In this document: piece by piece, positions 1 to 6,738 of the stretch
Layout of the letters: every line of letters starts with the position of its first letter
Position numbering within the stretch: the first letter of the stretch is position 1
DNA from: Azospira restricta
GTDB taxonomy: Bacteria > Pseudomonadota > Gammaproteobacteria > Burkholderiales > Rhodocyclaceae
NCBI RefSeq assembly: GCF_016858125.1
Contig: NZ_CP064781.1
Coordinates: 124,001 to 188,000, forward strand
Direction: 5' to 3'
Length of the DNA: 64,000 bases
Made by a program: the position numbers and the translations under genes
Notes under the pieces: model-generated
What the model was told of the DNA's origin: nothing
Databases searched by the model: none
The model's input: the letters and a program-made list of their open reading frames with translations, nothing else

Positions 1-100
1 CGCTGGCGCCGGCCACCGCGGCGGCGCCGGCATGGACGGCTTCGGCCTGGCGCTGGGTGTGGCCGTAGCCGCTGTGATAGGCAATGGCGATCTTGGTCAT
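1..100 (-). CDS. Flavodoxin-like oxidoreductase, partial
   Basis: Only the N-terminal 33 residues lie in the window; the gene continues beyond position 1. It begins MTKIAIAYHSGYGHTQRQAE, which is the first beta strand and FMN phosphate-binding loop (SGYGHT) of a flavodoxin or NAD(P)H:quinone oxidoreductase of the WrbA type. It is read away from a LysR gene at 251. That divergent arrangement usually means the regulator controls it, which is an inference here. The C-terminal part needed to separate WrbA from other flavodoxin-fold reductases is missing. Confidence 0.7.
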   Translation of the reverse strand, partial: MTKIAIAYHSGYGHTQRQAEAVHAGAAAVAGAS

Positions 101-250
101 GAGGGAGGTCTCCAGGGGGTCGTGATGGGGAACGCGCGCGATGCCGGCCATGAAAGGATGCCGATTCAACTTCGCTCACGCTTCGCGCCAGCTTAAACAG
201 GAGACAAACCACCTTCCAGCGATATAAATTAACGAAAAAGGTGAATTGAA

Positions 251-1168
251 TTGAACATATCCCTGGACCTCCTCCAGTTGCTCGACGCGATCGAGCGCCG
301 CGGCAGCTTCGCCGCGGCGGCGCAGGCGCTGCACCGCGTGCCGTCGGCGGTGACGCACGCCGTCGGCAAGGCCGAGGAACAGCTCGGCTATCCGCTGTTC
401 GAGCGCGTCGGCCGCCGCGCCGTGCTCACCGAAGCGGGCCGCAGCCTGCTCGACGGCGGCCGGCCGCTGCTCGAGGCGGCGACCTTCCTCGAACGCCGCG
501 CCCGGCAGGTGGCGAGCGGCTGGGAGGCCGAGCTGCGCATCGCCGTCGACGCGCTGATCCCGGCGAAGCGTCTCTACCCGCTGATCGAGGCCTTCTACGC
601 CGCAGGCCACGGCACCGAGATCCGCCTGTCCAGCGAAGTCCTCGCCGGCTGCTGGGACGCGCTGCTCGGCGGCCGCGCCGACCTCGCCGTCGGCGCACCC
701 GGCGACCAGCCGCCGGGCGGCGGGCTGACGACGGCGCCGCTCGGCGAGGTCGACTTCGTCTTCGCGATCGCGCCGACGCACCCGCTCGCCGCCGAACCCG
801 AGCCGATCCCCGCCGAGCAGATCCGCCGCCACCGCGCGGTGGTCCTCGCCGACACCACGCGCGGCCTCGCCGCGCGCAGCGCCGGCCTGCTCTCCGGCCA
901 GCGCGCGCTGGTCGTTCCCGACTTCGACGCGAAGGTCGCCGCGCACGCCGCCGGCCTCGGCGTCGGCCACCTGCCGCGCGCGCTCGCCGAACGCGAAGCC
1001 GCCGCCGGCCGCCTGGTCCTCCGCGCAACGGCCGAGCCGCGGCCGCCGATCGGATTGCATCTGGCGTGGTGCAGCAGCCACCGTGGCCAAGCCTTGCAGT
1101 GGTTCCGGGAGCGGCTGTGCCGGCCGGAAACGCGGGCGGCGCTGCTTGCCGAGGCGCTGGTGGCCTGA
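251..1168 (+). CDS. LysR-family transcriptional regulator
   Basis: A 305-residue LysR-type regulator. Residues 1-60 form the winged helix-turn-helix (SFAAAAQALHRVPSAVTHAV), followed by the linker helix and a periplasmic-binding-like effector domain from about residue 90. No ATG is available near the conserved N-terminus. The start is TTG at 251, with the AAAAAGG just upstream acting as ribosome-binding site. The 150 bp to the divergent flavodoxin-like gene include an AT-rich stretch (about 224-250) that may hold the shared promoter and operator. The flavodoxin-like gene is the likely target; the effector is unknown. Confidence 0.85.
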   Translation: MNISLDLLQLLDAIERRGSFAAAAQALHRVPSAVTHAVGKAEEQLGYPLFERVGRRAVLTEAGRSLLDGGRPLLEAATFLERRARQVASGWEAELRIAVDALIPAKRLYPLIEAFYAAGHGTEIRLSSEVLAGCWDALLGGRADLAVGAPGDQPPGGGLTTAPLGEVDFVFAIAPTHPLAAEPEPIPAEQIRRHRAVVLADTTRGLAARSAGLLSGQRALVVPDFDAKVAAHAAGLGVGHLPRALAEREAAAGRLVLRATAEPRPPIGLHLAWCSSHRGQALQWFRERLCRPETRAALLAEALVA

Positions 1169-1188
1169 GCCGCAGCATCCCTTGACCC

Positions 1189-1194
1189 TATAAT
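1189..1194 (+). promoter_or_regulatory. Candidate -10 element upstream of the exported amidohydrolase-like gene
   Basis: A perfect TATAAT lies between the LysR gene and the gene starting at 1277. The nearby TTGACC (1182-1187) is only one base away, so it cannot be its -35 box, and no good hexamer sits 17 bp upstream. The promoter is therefore plausible but weakly supported. Confidence 0.4.
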
Positions 1195-1276
1195 TTCCGG
1201 CACGCAACACCGCAGCGCCCCACGTTCCCGAACTGACACGCCCGGCCGGCCGCCGGCGGCGAAAGGAATCCCGATC

Positions 1277-2311
1277 GTGAATCGACGCAGATTTATTGGC
1301 CATGCCGCCGGCTTCGCGCTGGCGCTATCGTTCCCCGCCACGATGTTCGGGCAGACCGACGGCGCCGCCGCCAGGCAGCGCACCCTCGCCGCCTGGCAAC
1401 GCCGCCTCCGCGCGATACTGGCGCGCGGGCGGCTGCCGATCATCGACATCGAAGCGACCTACGTTGCCGGCAAGACCAACGTCGCGCTGATGATCGACAG
1501 GATGGACGAACTCGACGTCGCGCAGATCGCGTTCGCCCCGGCCTTCGCCGCAACCGGCCAGCCGGCGCTGGACCTGCATCGCGACCACCCCGAGTACTTC
1601 ATCCCGACGACCAGCAGCGGCGAATTCCCGCGCTGGTGGACCGATCCGCTCGCCTTCGTCAGCGGGGTCCGGGAGGACCTGCAGACGGGCGGCTACTTCA
1701 TGATGGGCGAGCACGAGTTCCGCCACTATCCGTCGCCGGAGCAGGTCGCGGCGGGACAGTCGTTCCGCGACATCTCGATACCGCTCGACGGGCCGGCCGG
1801 GCAGGCGCTGTTCCGGCTGAGCGAGGAAACCGGCGTGGCCTTCCAGCTGCACTACGAAATCGAAGACCGGCTGATGCCGGCGCTGGAGGCGATGCTCGCG
1901 CGCCACCCGCAAGCGAAAGTCATCTGGTGCCATCTCGCGATGATCCGCTACCCGGACCGCGCGACGGCCTTCGGCCCGGAACGCGTCGACGCGCTGATCG
2001 AGCGTTTTCCGGGGCTGCACTTCGACCTCGCGGTTCCCGACCCGGCGCACGTCTACCGCCCCTCCGGCGAGCGCGATGCGCGGCTGTTCACGGATGGACA
2101 GCTGGACGCGCGCTGGCGCGCCCTGATCGAAAAGCACCCGGAGCGCTTTCTCGCGGCGAGCGACTACCGTCCGCCGGTCGAGCAGCACTACCGGAACAGC
2201 ATTCTCCGCCAGCGGACGCTGATCCTCGATGTGTTGAGCGAACGCGCCCGCCACCTGGTCGCCTACGGCAATGCATGGCGACTGGTCGCGGGAATGCCGT
2301 GGGTTGCCTGA
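1277..2311 (+). CDS. Tat-exported amidohydrolase-like TIM-barrel protein
   Basis: A 344-residue protein starting at GTG 1277 behind GAAAGGAAT. The N-terminus NRRRFIGHAAGFALALSFPA is a twin-arginine signal, so it is probably exported folded. The rest resembles amidohydrolase-2 family barrels: a strand-like LHYEIED, then IWCHLAMIRYPD, and near the end AASDYRPP in the place of the usual catalytic Asp. The N-terminal HxH metal motif of the superfamily is not visible; the first strand reads IIDIEATYV instead. Metal binding may thus be altered. The substrate is unknown, and no catabolic neighbours help. Confidence 0.7.
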   Translation: MNRRRFIGHAAGFALALSFPATMFGQTDGAAARQRTLAAWQRRLRAILARGRLPIIDIEATYVAGKTNVALMIDRMDELDVAQIAFAPAFAATGQPALDLHRDHPEYFIPTTSSGEFPRWWTDPLAFVSGVREDLQTGGYFMMGEHEFRHYPSPEQVAAGQSFRDISIPLDGPAGQALFRLSEETGVAFQLHYEIEDRLMPALEAMLARHPQAKVIWCHLAMIRYPDRATAFGPERVDALIERFPGLHFDLAVPDPAHVYRPSGERDARLFTDGQLDARWRALIEKHPERFLAASDYRPPVEQHYRNSILRQRTLILDVLSERARHLVAYGNAWRLVAGMPWVA

Positions 2312-2355
2312 GCGGCAGCGGCCGACAAGGCAATCAACGCGGGCAGCGCGTCGCC

Positions 2356-2409
2356 CAGGCGCACCCCAAGAGTACTTCTTCGTAATGCGCTGAGCGCATT
2401 ACTCAGGCG
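2356..2409. repeat. Dispersed hairpin repeat, copy 1
   Basis: A 27-base conserved arm (2356-2382) runs into a perfect 9-bp stem: GTAATGCGC, loop TGA, GCGCATTAC (2382-2402). The flank TCAGGCG follows. A second copy at 35114-35167 matches the arm at 23 of 27 positions, has a different but equally perfect 9-bp stem with a 3-base loop, and ends in the same TCAGGCG. It sits between two convergent genes, so it could act as a transcript 3-prime structure, but there is no U-tract. Confidence 0.7.
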
Positions 2410-2419
2410 GACGGCCCCG

Positions 2420-3250
2420 CTACTCCCCCGGGCCGGCCTTGCGCAACAACTCGTTCGGCCGCATGGGGTTCCGATAGCCGCCCGCAGCCGCGTCGTAGGC
2501 CTCGTAGGGCATGTTGTAATTGCGCCCCGTCTGCGAATCGTGCATGCGTTCATACCCCATCGTCGCCTCCTGCCGCGCCTGCGAGATGCGATCTTCCGAC
2601 AGCCCCTTCTGACGCCACGACTCGATCAGGCCCGAGTTGTCGAGCGGGTTGTTGCGCGGGAGCATGACGCGGTCAGCCCCGGCGACCTGACGCGGGTTGG
2701 TGACGACGATGCTGTGCGCCACCGCCGGCAGCCAGGTCCTGACCTGCTCCCAGGTGCTGGCGGGCGACTGGTAAAGGGTCATCGTCGCGTAATAGCGGCC
2801 ATAGGCCGAGCTGACGCCGACCGTGGCATTCATGCGTACCGGGATGCCCTGATAGGTCGCGGCGATCTCATACTCTTCGACACGCCACGGGGCGAGGATT
2901 CCGGGCTGATCCCTGAGCCGCCGCGCCTGCGTCACGCGTGCCGACGGATTCACCTGGCGCAGGGTCATCGCCAGGAACTGCGGCGGCGACATGTCGCCGA
3001 AACCGCCCGCCAGGAGCGCACTCGAAACGAAGGTCGCGCGGCCCGGCGCGAAAAGGTCCACGCCGTTGGTCGTCTCGTTCATGCCCCAGCCCCGGGGCGC
3101 GGACCACCGGAAATACTGCCCCTGGTGGAACTCGAGGACCGGCCGGTCCAATGCCCTGGCCTTCGAGGCGCCTGGCTCGCCGGAAAACGCGAGCGAAGCG
3201 AATACGACGGCGCAGCATCCGAGGGCAATGCGGATCAACGATAGCGTCAT
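2420..3250 (-). CDS. Secreted protein of unknown function
   Basis: About 276 residues when started at 3250, where MTLSLIRIALGCCAVVF gives a clean Sec signal peptide. An in-frame ATG at 3289 would put 13 charged residues before it. The mature part has no family I recognise. It contains FRWSAPRGWGMNETT near the start of the mature chain, a middle section rich in beta-type residues, and a C-terminal region full of Asn, Gln, Arg and Tyr. I infer an envelope or periplasmic protein. It converges with the amidohydrolase-like gene and is separated from it by the hairpin repeat. Confidence 0.65.
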   Translation of the reverse strand: MTLSLIRIALGCCAVVFASLAFSGEPGASKARALDRPVLEFHQGQYFRWSAPRGWGMNETTNGVDLFAPGRATFVSSALLAGGFGDMSPPQFLAMTLRQVNPSARVTQARRLRDQPGILAPWRVEEYEIAATYQGIPVRMNATVGVSSAYGRYYATMTLYQSPASTWEQVRTWLPAVAHSIVVTNPRQVAGADRVMLPRNNPLDNSGLIESWRQKGLSEDRISQARQEATMGYERMHDSQTGRNYNMPYEAYDAAAGGYRNPMRPNELLRKAGPGE

Positions 3251-3316
3251 TTGCCTTTTCCGAATGGGTGACATCCACGGCATGAGCATACACTTGGCAC
3301 CCTTGCGCGTATGCTT

Positions 3317-3556
3317 TCAACGCCCTCTGTCAGTCGCTGCTTCCGGCCGGCACCAGCCCTCACCCACCAGCCCCCGTCGTTTCCCCTGAAAATACAGGCA
3401 CGGCCGCCCGGACGACTCCTGCACGTCCAGCATCGGCAAGCGCCGGCTCTTGAAGTCCATCGCGCGGCAGCCGTGGGGGAAACCCGTGTCGTGCGTGACG
3501 AAGTAATGGGCGCAGGCGGTGCAGCGCACCGGCCGCAATCGATCTATCACGCTCAT
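3317..3556 (-). CDS. Small conserved cysteine protein
   Basis: A 79-residue protein with CTACAHYFVTHD near the N-terminus, then PHGCRAMDFKS and PCLYFQ. The spaced Cys residues (CxxC, then two more) suggest a small metal-binding or redox fold. I recall short homologues of this kind in proteobacteria, always uncharacterised. The start at 3556 places it 32 bp after the ParA stop, as the last gene of the qor-TAXI-parA run. A longer reading to 3625 would overlap parA and is less likely. Confidence 0.6.
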   Translation of the reverse strand: MSVIDRLRPVRCTACAHYFVTHDTGFPHGCRAMDFKSRRLPMLDVQESSGRPCLYFQGKRRGLVGEGWCRPEAATDRGR

Positions 3557-3588
3557 CGGTCGATCATCGCCGCGGCCACGCCCGGCGA

Positions 3589-4215
3589 CTACGCCCCGTC
3601 CGCCCAGTCGATGATCGGCCGCCACTGCTCGAGGTCCTGCGCGACGCGCGACGGCGTCAGGTCGAACAGGGTCATGCCGTGCGCGGCGACCTGCACGTAG
3701 CGCTGCGTATCGCGCAGGTAGGCGAGCACCGGCAGTTCGTACTGGGCGAGGAAGCGCTCGAGCTCGGCGGCGGCGCGGGTGCGCGCATCGACGCGCATGC
3801 CGACGACGGCGACGAAGGTGTGCTGCTTGCGGATCGCCTTTTCCTCCAGCAGCTTTTCGAGGAAGCTGCGCGTGGCCAGGATGTCGAACAGCGACGGCTG
3901 CACCGGCACGATCACGCGATGGACGACCTTGAGCACGCGCTCCAGCTGCTTGCCGTGCAGGCCGGCCGGGGTGTCGAGCACGGCGTGCGTGGTGCCGGCG
4001 GGCGGCCGCGCCGGCCGTTCGCGGTCGACCTCCCAGGTGGCGATCGGCGGCAGCAGCCGCGAGCGCAGGCCGAGCCAGTCGCGCGCGGACTGCTGGCGGT
4101 CGGTGTCGCCGAGCATCACGCGCTGGCCGGCGGCGGCGAAATAGCCGGCGAGGTTGGTGGCGAGCGTCGATTTGCCGGAACCGCCCTTGGGGTTGGCGAC
4201 GAGGATCGTCTTCAT
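3589..4215 (-). CDS. Orphan ParA-family ATPase
   Basis: A 208-residue MinD/ParA-type ATPase. The deviant Walker A motif is NPKGGSGKSTLA at residues 8-19, with the intrachain lysine present. GDTDRQQSARDW follows as the A-prime region and AVLDTPAGL as Walker B. The start ATG overlaps the stop of the TAXI protein gene (ATGA at 4212-4215), so the two are translationally coupled. No ParB or parS-like gene is next to it, so it is not a normal chromosome-partition pair. Such orphan ParAs often position other cargo, here unknown. Confidence 0.85.
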   Translation of the reverse strand: MKTILVANPKGGSGKSTLATNLAGYFAAAGQRVMLGDTDRQQSARDWLGLRSRLLPPIATWEVDRERPARPPAGTTHAVLDTPAGLHGKQLERVLKVVHRVIVPVQPSLFDILATRSFLEKLLEEKAIRKQHTFVAVVGMRVDARTRAAAELERFLAQYELPVLAYLRDTQRYVQVAAHGMTLFDLTPSRVAQDLEQWRPIIDWADGA

Positions 4216-5567
4216 GGTTTCGCTTGTTCTCCCTGTTGCCGCTCGAAGCGCAGCAACTGCTTGCGCACGAGGTTGACGTGTTCGCGCAGCGTATAGACGA
4301 GGTCGGTGAAGCCCAGCGGCACGTTGCGGTTGCTCGCTTCCTCCTCGATCCGGTCGAGGCGCGCGAAGAACTCGCCGTGGCGTTCCGCCGCGTAGTGGTG
4401 GCGCACCTCGTTCTCGAGGAACTTGAGCTCGCCGTAGAGGCGGAAGATCTTCGAGCGCACGCGCCAGGTGTAGATCGCCGGCGCCACGCGCAACAGCGGC
4501 AGCAGCAGCGCCAGGAGCGGCAGCAGCATGACCACCATGCGGTCGACGAAGACCGCCGCCCAGAACGGCAGGTAGCGCTGCAGGAAGGGCGGGCCGGACT
4601 TGTAGTAGCGCGCGGCGTCGTCCGAGAGTTCGAAGCTGGTGTCGAGGTAGGACGGGAATTCGCCGCCCTTCTGGAAGAAGCCGCTCTTGCCGTGAACCTC
4701 GCTCGCCGCCTGCAGGAGCAGCGCCACCAGCGCCGGGTGGGTATCCTCGTTCACCACCAGGTTGGCGGTCGCGGCGAGCAGCGTCGTGCTGCGTGGCGGC
4801 AGGTCGCGGACCAGATCGACGACGCCGCGCGGCAATGTGACGCGGGTCAGGAAGGGGAAGCGCCGCGTATAGGCGTCGGCCTGCGCGAAGCTCATCACGC
4901 GGACGCCGGGCGAGCGCAGCAGCACCTGCACCACCGGCGCCTCCGGCGCGGCGATGACGAAGGCGGCGTCGACCCATCCCTGCTGCAGCGCCTCGGCGGC
5001 CTCGAGCCCGGCCAGCGGCTTCAGGTTCCGGTCGAGCAGGATCTCGTTGGCTTCCAGCAGCTGCGTCGCCAGTCCGCGCACGCCGCTGCCCTCGGCGCCG
5101 ACGGCGATCCGCTTGCCGGCCAGGTCGTGCAGTCGGCCGAGCGGCTGCTCGCCGCGGTAGAACACCCACACCGGCTCGTAGTACATGCTGCCGAGCGAAG
5201 CCAGGCGCAAACCGTCGTCTGCCGCGTCGCCCTCGGCCGGCGCCGGCAGCACGCCGCCCTGGACGAAGGCGACATCGACCTCGCCTTTTTTCAGCCGCTC
5301 GATGCTCTCCAGCGAACCGGCGGACGGTTTCAGCTCGAGCGTGACGCCGCTCCGGGCGAGGATCGTCGCGTAACGCTGCGCGAAGGCATGGTAGGCGCCG
5401 GACTCGCTGCCGGTGGCGATGGCCAGCCGGCTCGGCGGCGCCGGCTTGACGAACTGGTAGGCGACGACGAAGCCGATCGTGACGACGAGGACGATCGGCC
5501 ACGCCGTCGCCAGCAGGTCGCGGACCGACAGCAGGCGGCTGCGCAACGTGGCGCCCACGGCGGTCAC
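4212..5567 (-). CDS. Membrane-anchored TAXI-family solute-binding protein
   Basis: About 451 residues. A first membrane helix (about residues 15-38, WPIVLVVTIGFVVAYQF) anchors a TAXI binding domain, seen as IATGSESGAYHAFAQRYA and later GSGVRGLATQLL. Around residues 335-365 there is a hydrophobic hairpin (MVVMLLPLLALLLPLL), followed by a charged, probably cytoplasmic helical tail. The start is GTG at 5567 overlapping the qor stop (GTGA); GTG 5558 is an alternative. Unlike the TAXI protein at 19075, it has no permease partner nearby and is not a free periplasmic protein. It may act as a sensor rather than a transporter subunit; that is inference. Confidence 0.8.
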   Translation of the reverse strand: MTAVGATLRSRLLSVRDLLATAWPIVLVVTIGFVVAYQFVKPAPPSRLAIATGSESGAYHAFAQRYATILARSGVTLELKPSAGSLESIERLKKGEVDVAFVQGGVLPAPAEGDAADDGLRLASLGSMYYEPVWVFYRGEQPLGRLHDLAGKRIAVGAEGSGVRGLATQLLEANEILLDRNLKPLAGLEAAEALQQGWVDAAFVIAAPEAPVVQVLLRSPGVRVMSFAQADAYTRRFPFLTRVTLPRGVVDLVRDLPPRSTTLLAATANLVVNEDTHPALVALLLQAASEVHGKSGFFQKGGEFPSYLDTSFELSDDAARYYKSGPPFLQRYLPFWAAVFVDRMVVMLLPLLALLLPLLRVAPAIYTWRVRSKIFRLYGELKFLENEVRHHYAAERHGEFFARLDRIEEEASNRNVPLGFTDLVYTLREHVNLVRKQLLRFERQQGEQAKP

Positions 5568-6538
5568 GGCAGCAGGATGGTGCTGCCCGTCGTCTTGCGC
5601 GCCTCGAGGTCGATGTGCGCCTGCGCCGCGTCCCTGAGCGGGTAGGTCTGGTTCACCTCGATCCTCACCTTGCCGGCGGTGACCACGTCGAACAGTTCGC
5701 CGCCGAGCGCCTCGAGGTCGGCGCGCTTGGCCGTGTAGTGCATCAGCGTCGGCCGGGTGATGAAGATCGAGCCCTTCTGCGACAGCAACAGCGGATCGAA
5801 CGGCGCCACCGGGCCGGAGGCGTTGCCGAAGCTGACCATCATGCCGCAGGTGCGCAGGCTGTCGAGCGAGCCCATGAAGGTGTCCTTGCCGACGCCGTCG
5901 TAGACCACGGCAACGCCCTCGCCGCCGGTGATCTCGCGCACGCGCTTGGCGACGTCCTCGCGGTTGTAGAAGATCACGTGATCGGCGCCGTGCGCCCGGG
6001 CAAGCTCGGCCTTGGCCTCGGTCGAGGTGGTGCCGATCACCAATGCGCCGAGCGCCTTCGCCCACTGGCAGGCGATCAGGCCGACGCCGCCGGCGGCGGC
6101 GTGGATCAGCACCGCGTCGCCCGGCTGCACGCGGTAGGTGCGGCGCAGCAGGTAGGCCGAGGTGAGGCCCTGCAGCATCATCGCCGCGCCGGTGCGGAAG
6201 TCGATCGCGTCGGGCAGCACCAGCAGGCGGTCGGCCGGCATGCAGCGCGCCTCGCTGTAAGCGCCGACCGGGCCACCGGCATAGGCGACGCGGTCGCCCG
6301 GCTTGACGTTGGCGACGCCCTCGCCGACCGCCTCGACGACGCCGGCGCCCTCGAGGCCGATGCCGGACGGCAGCGGCAGCGGGTAGAGGCCGGTGCGGTG
6401 GTAGGTGTCGATGAAGTTGAGGCCGACTGCGGCGTGGCGCACGCGCGCCTGGCCGGGGCCGGGCTCGCCGACGTCGACGGTTTCCCAGCGCAGCACTTCG
6501 GGGCCGCCGGTCTGATGGAATCGGATGGCGTGGGTCAT
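5564..6538 (-). CDS. qor: NADPH:quinone oxidoreductase (zeta-crystallin type)
   Basis: A 324-residue zinc-independent medium-chain reductase. The GroES-like half includes GLNFIDTYHRTGLYP and GIGLEGAGVV. The Rossmann half has the nucleotide loop AAAGGVGLIACQWAK near residues 145-160. Length and motifs match one-electron quinone reductases. It is the first gene of a minus-strand run with tight overlaps (qor, TAXI protein, parA, small Cys protein). The quinone or enone acted on cannot be told from sequence. Confidence 0.9.
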   Translation of the reverse strand: MTHAIRFHQTGGPEVLRWETVDVGEPGPGQARVRHAAVGLNFIDTYHRTGLYPLPLPSGIGLEGAGVVEAVGEGVANVKPGDRVAYAGGPVGAYSEARCMPADRLLVLPDAIDFRTGAAMMLQGLTSAYLLRRTYRVQPGDAVLIHAAAGGVGLIACQWAKALGALVIGTTSTEAKAELARAHGADHVIFYNREDVAKRVREITGGEGVAVVYDGVGKDTFMGSLDSLRTCGMMVSFGNASGPVAPFDPLLLSQKGSIFITRPTLMHYTAKRADLEALGGELFDVVTAGKVRIEVNQTYPLRDAAQAHIDLEARKTTGSTILLP

Positions 6539-6738
6539 GATTGTTCTCCGTTGTCTTCTCTCGGGGGGATCGCCGGCCGCTCGCGACCGGCACGGGGTAA
6601 AGCGAAAAGCCTAGCCGCTGCCCGCTTTTTGGGCAAGGCCGGAAAATCCTGTCGCGACAACCCGTTGCGGCATCGGCCCACAGCTTTTCCACAGGCTTGT
6701 CCAGCGCTTCCGTGGACAAGCGGGAAAACGCCCGATGC

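Noticed and set aside
1182-1194. TTGACC followed by TATAAT as a complete promoter
   Set aside because: The two hexamers are one base apart, so they cannot be the -35 and -10 of the same promoter.
3589-4215. Plasmid partition locus
   Set aside because: ParA is coupled to a TAXI protein and no ParB or replication gene is nearby; the rest of the window is chromosomal.
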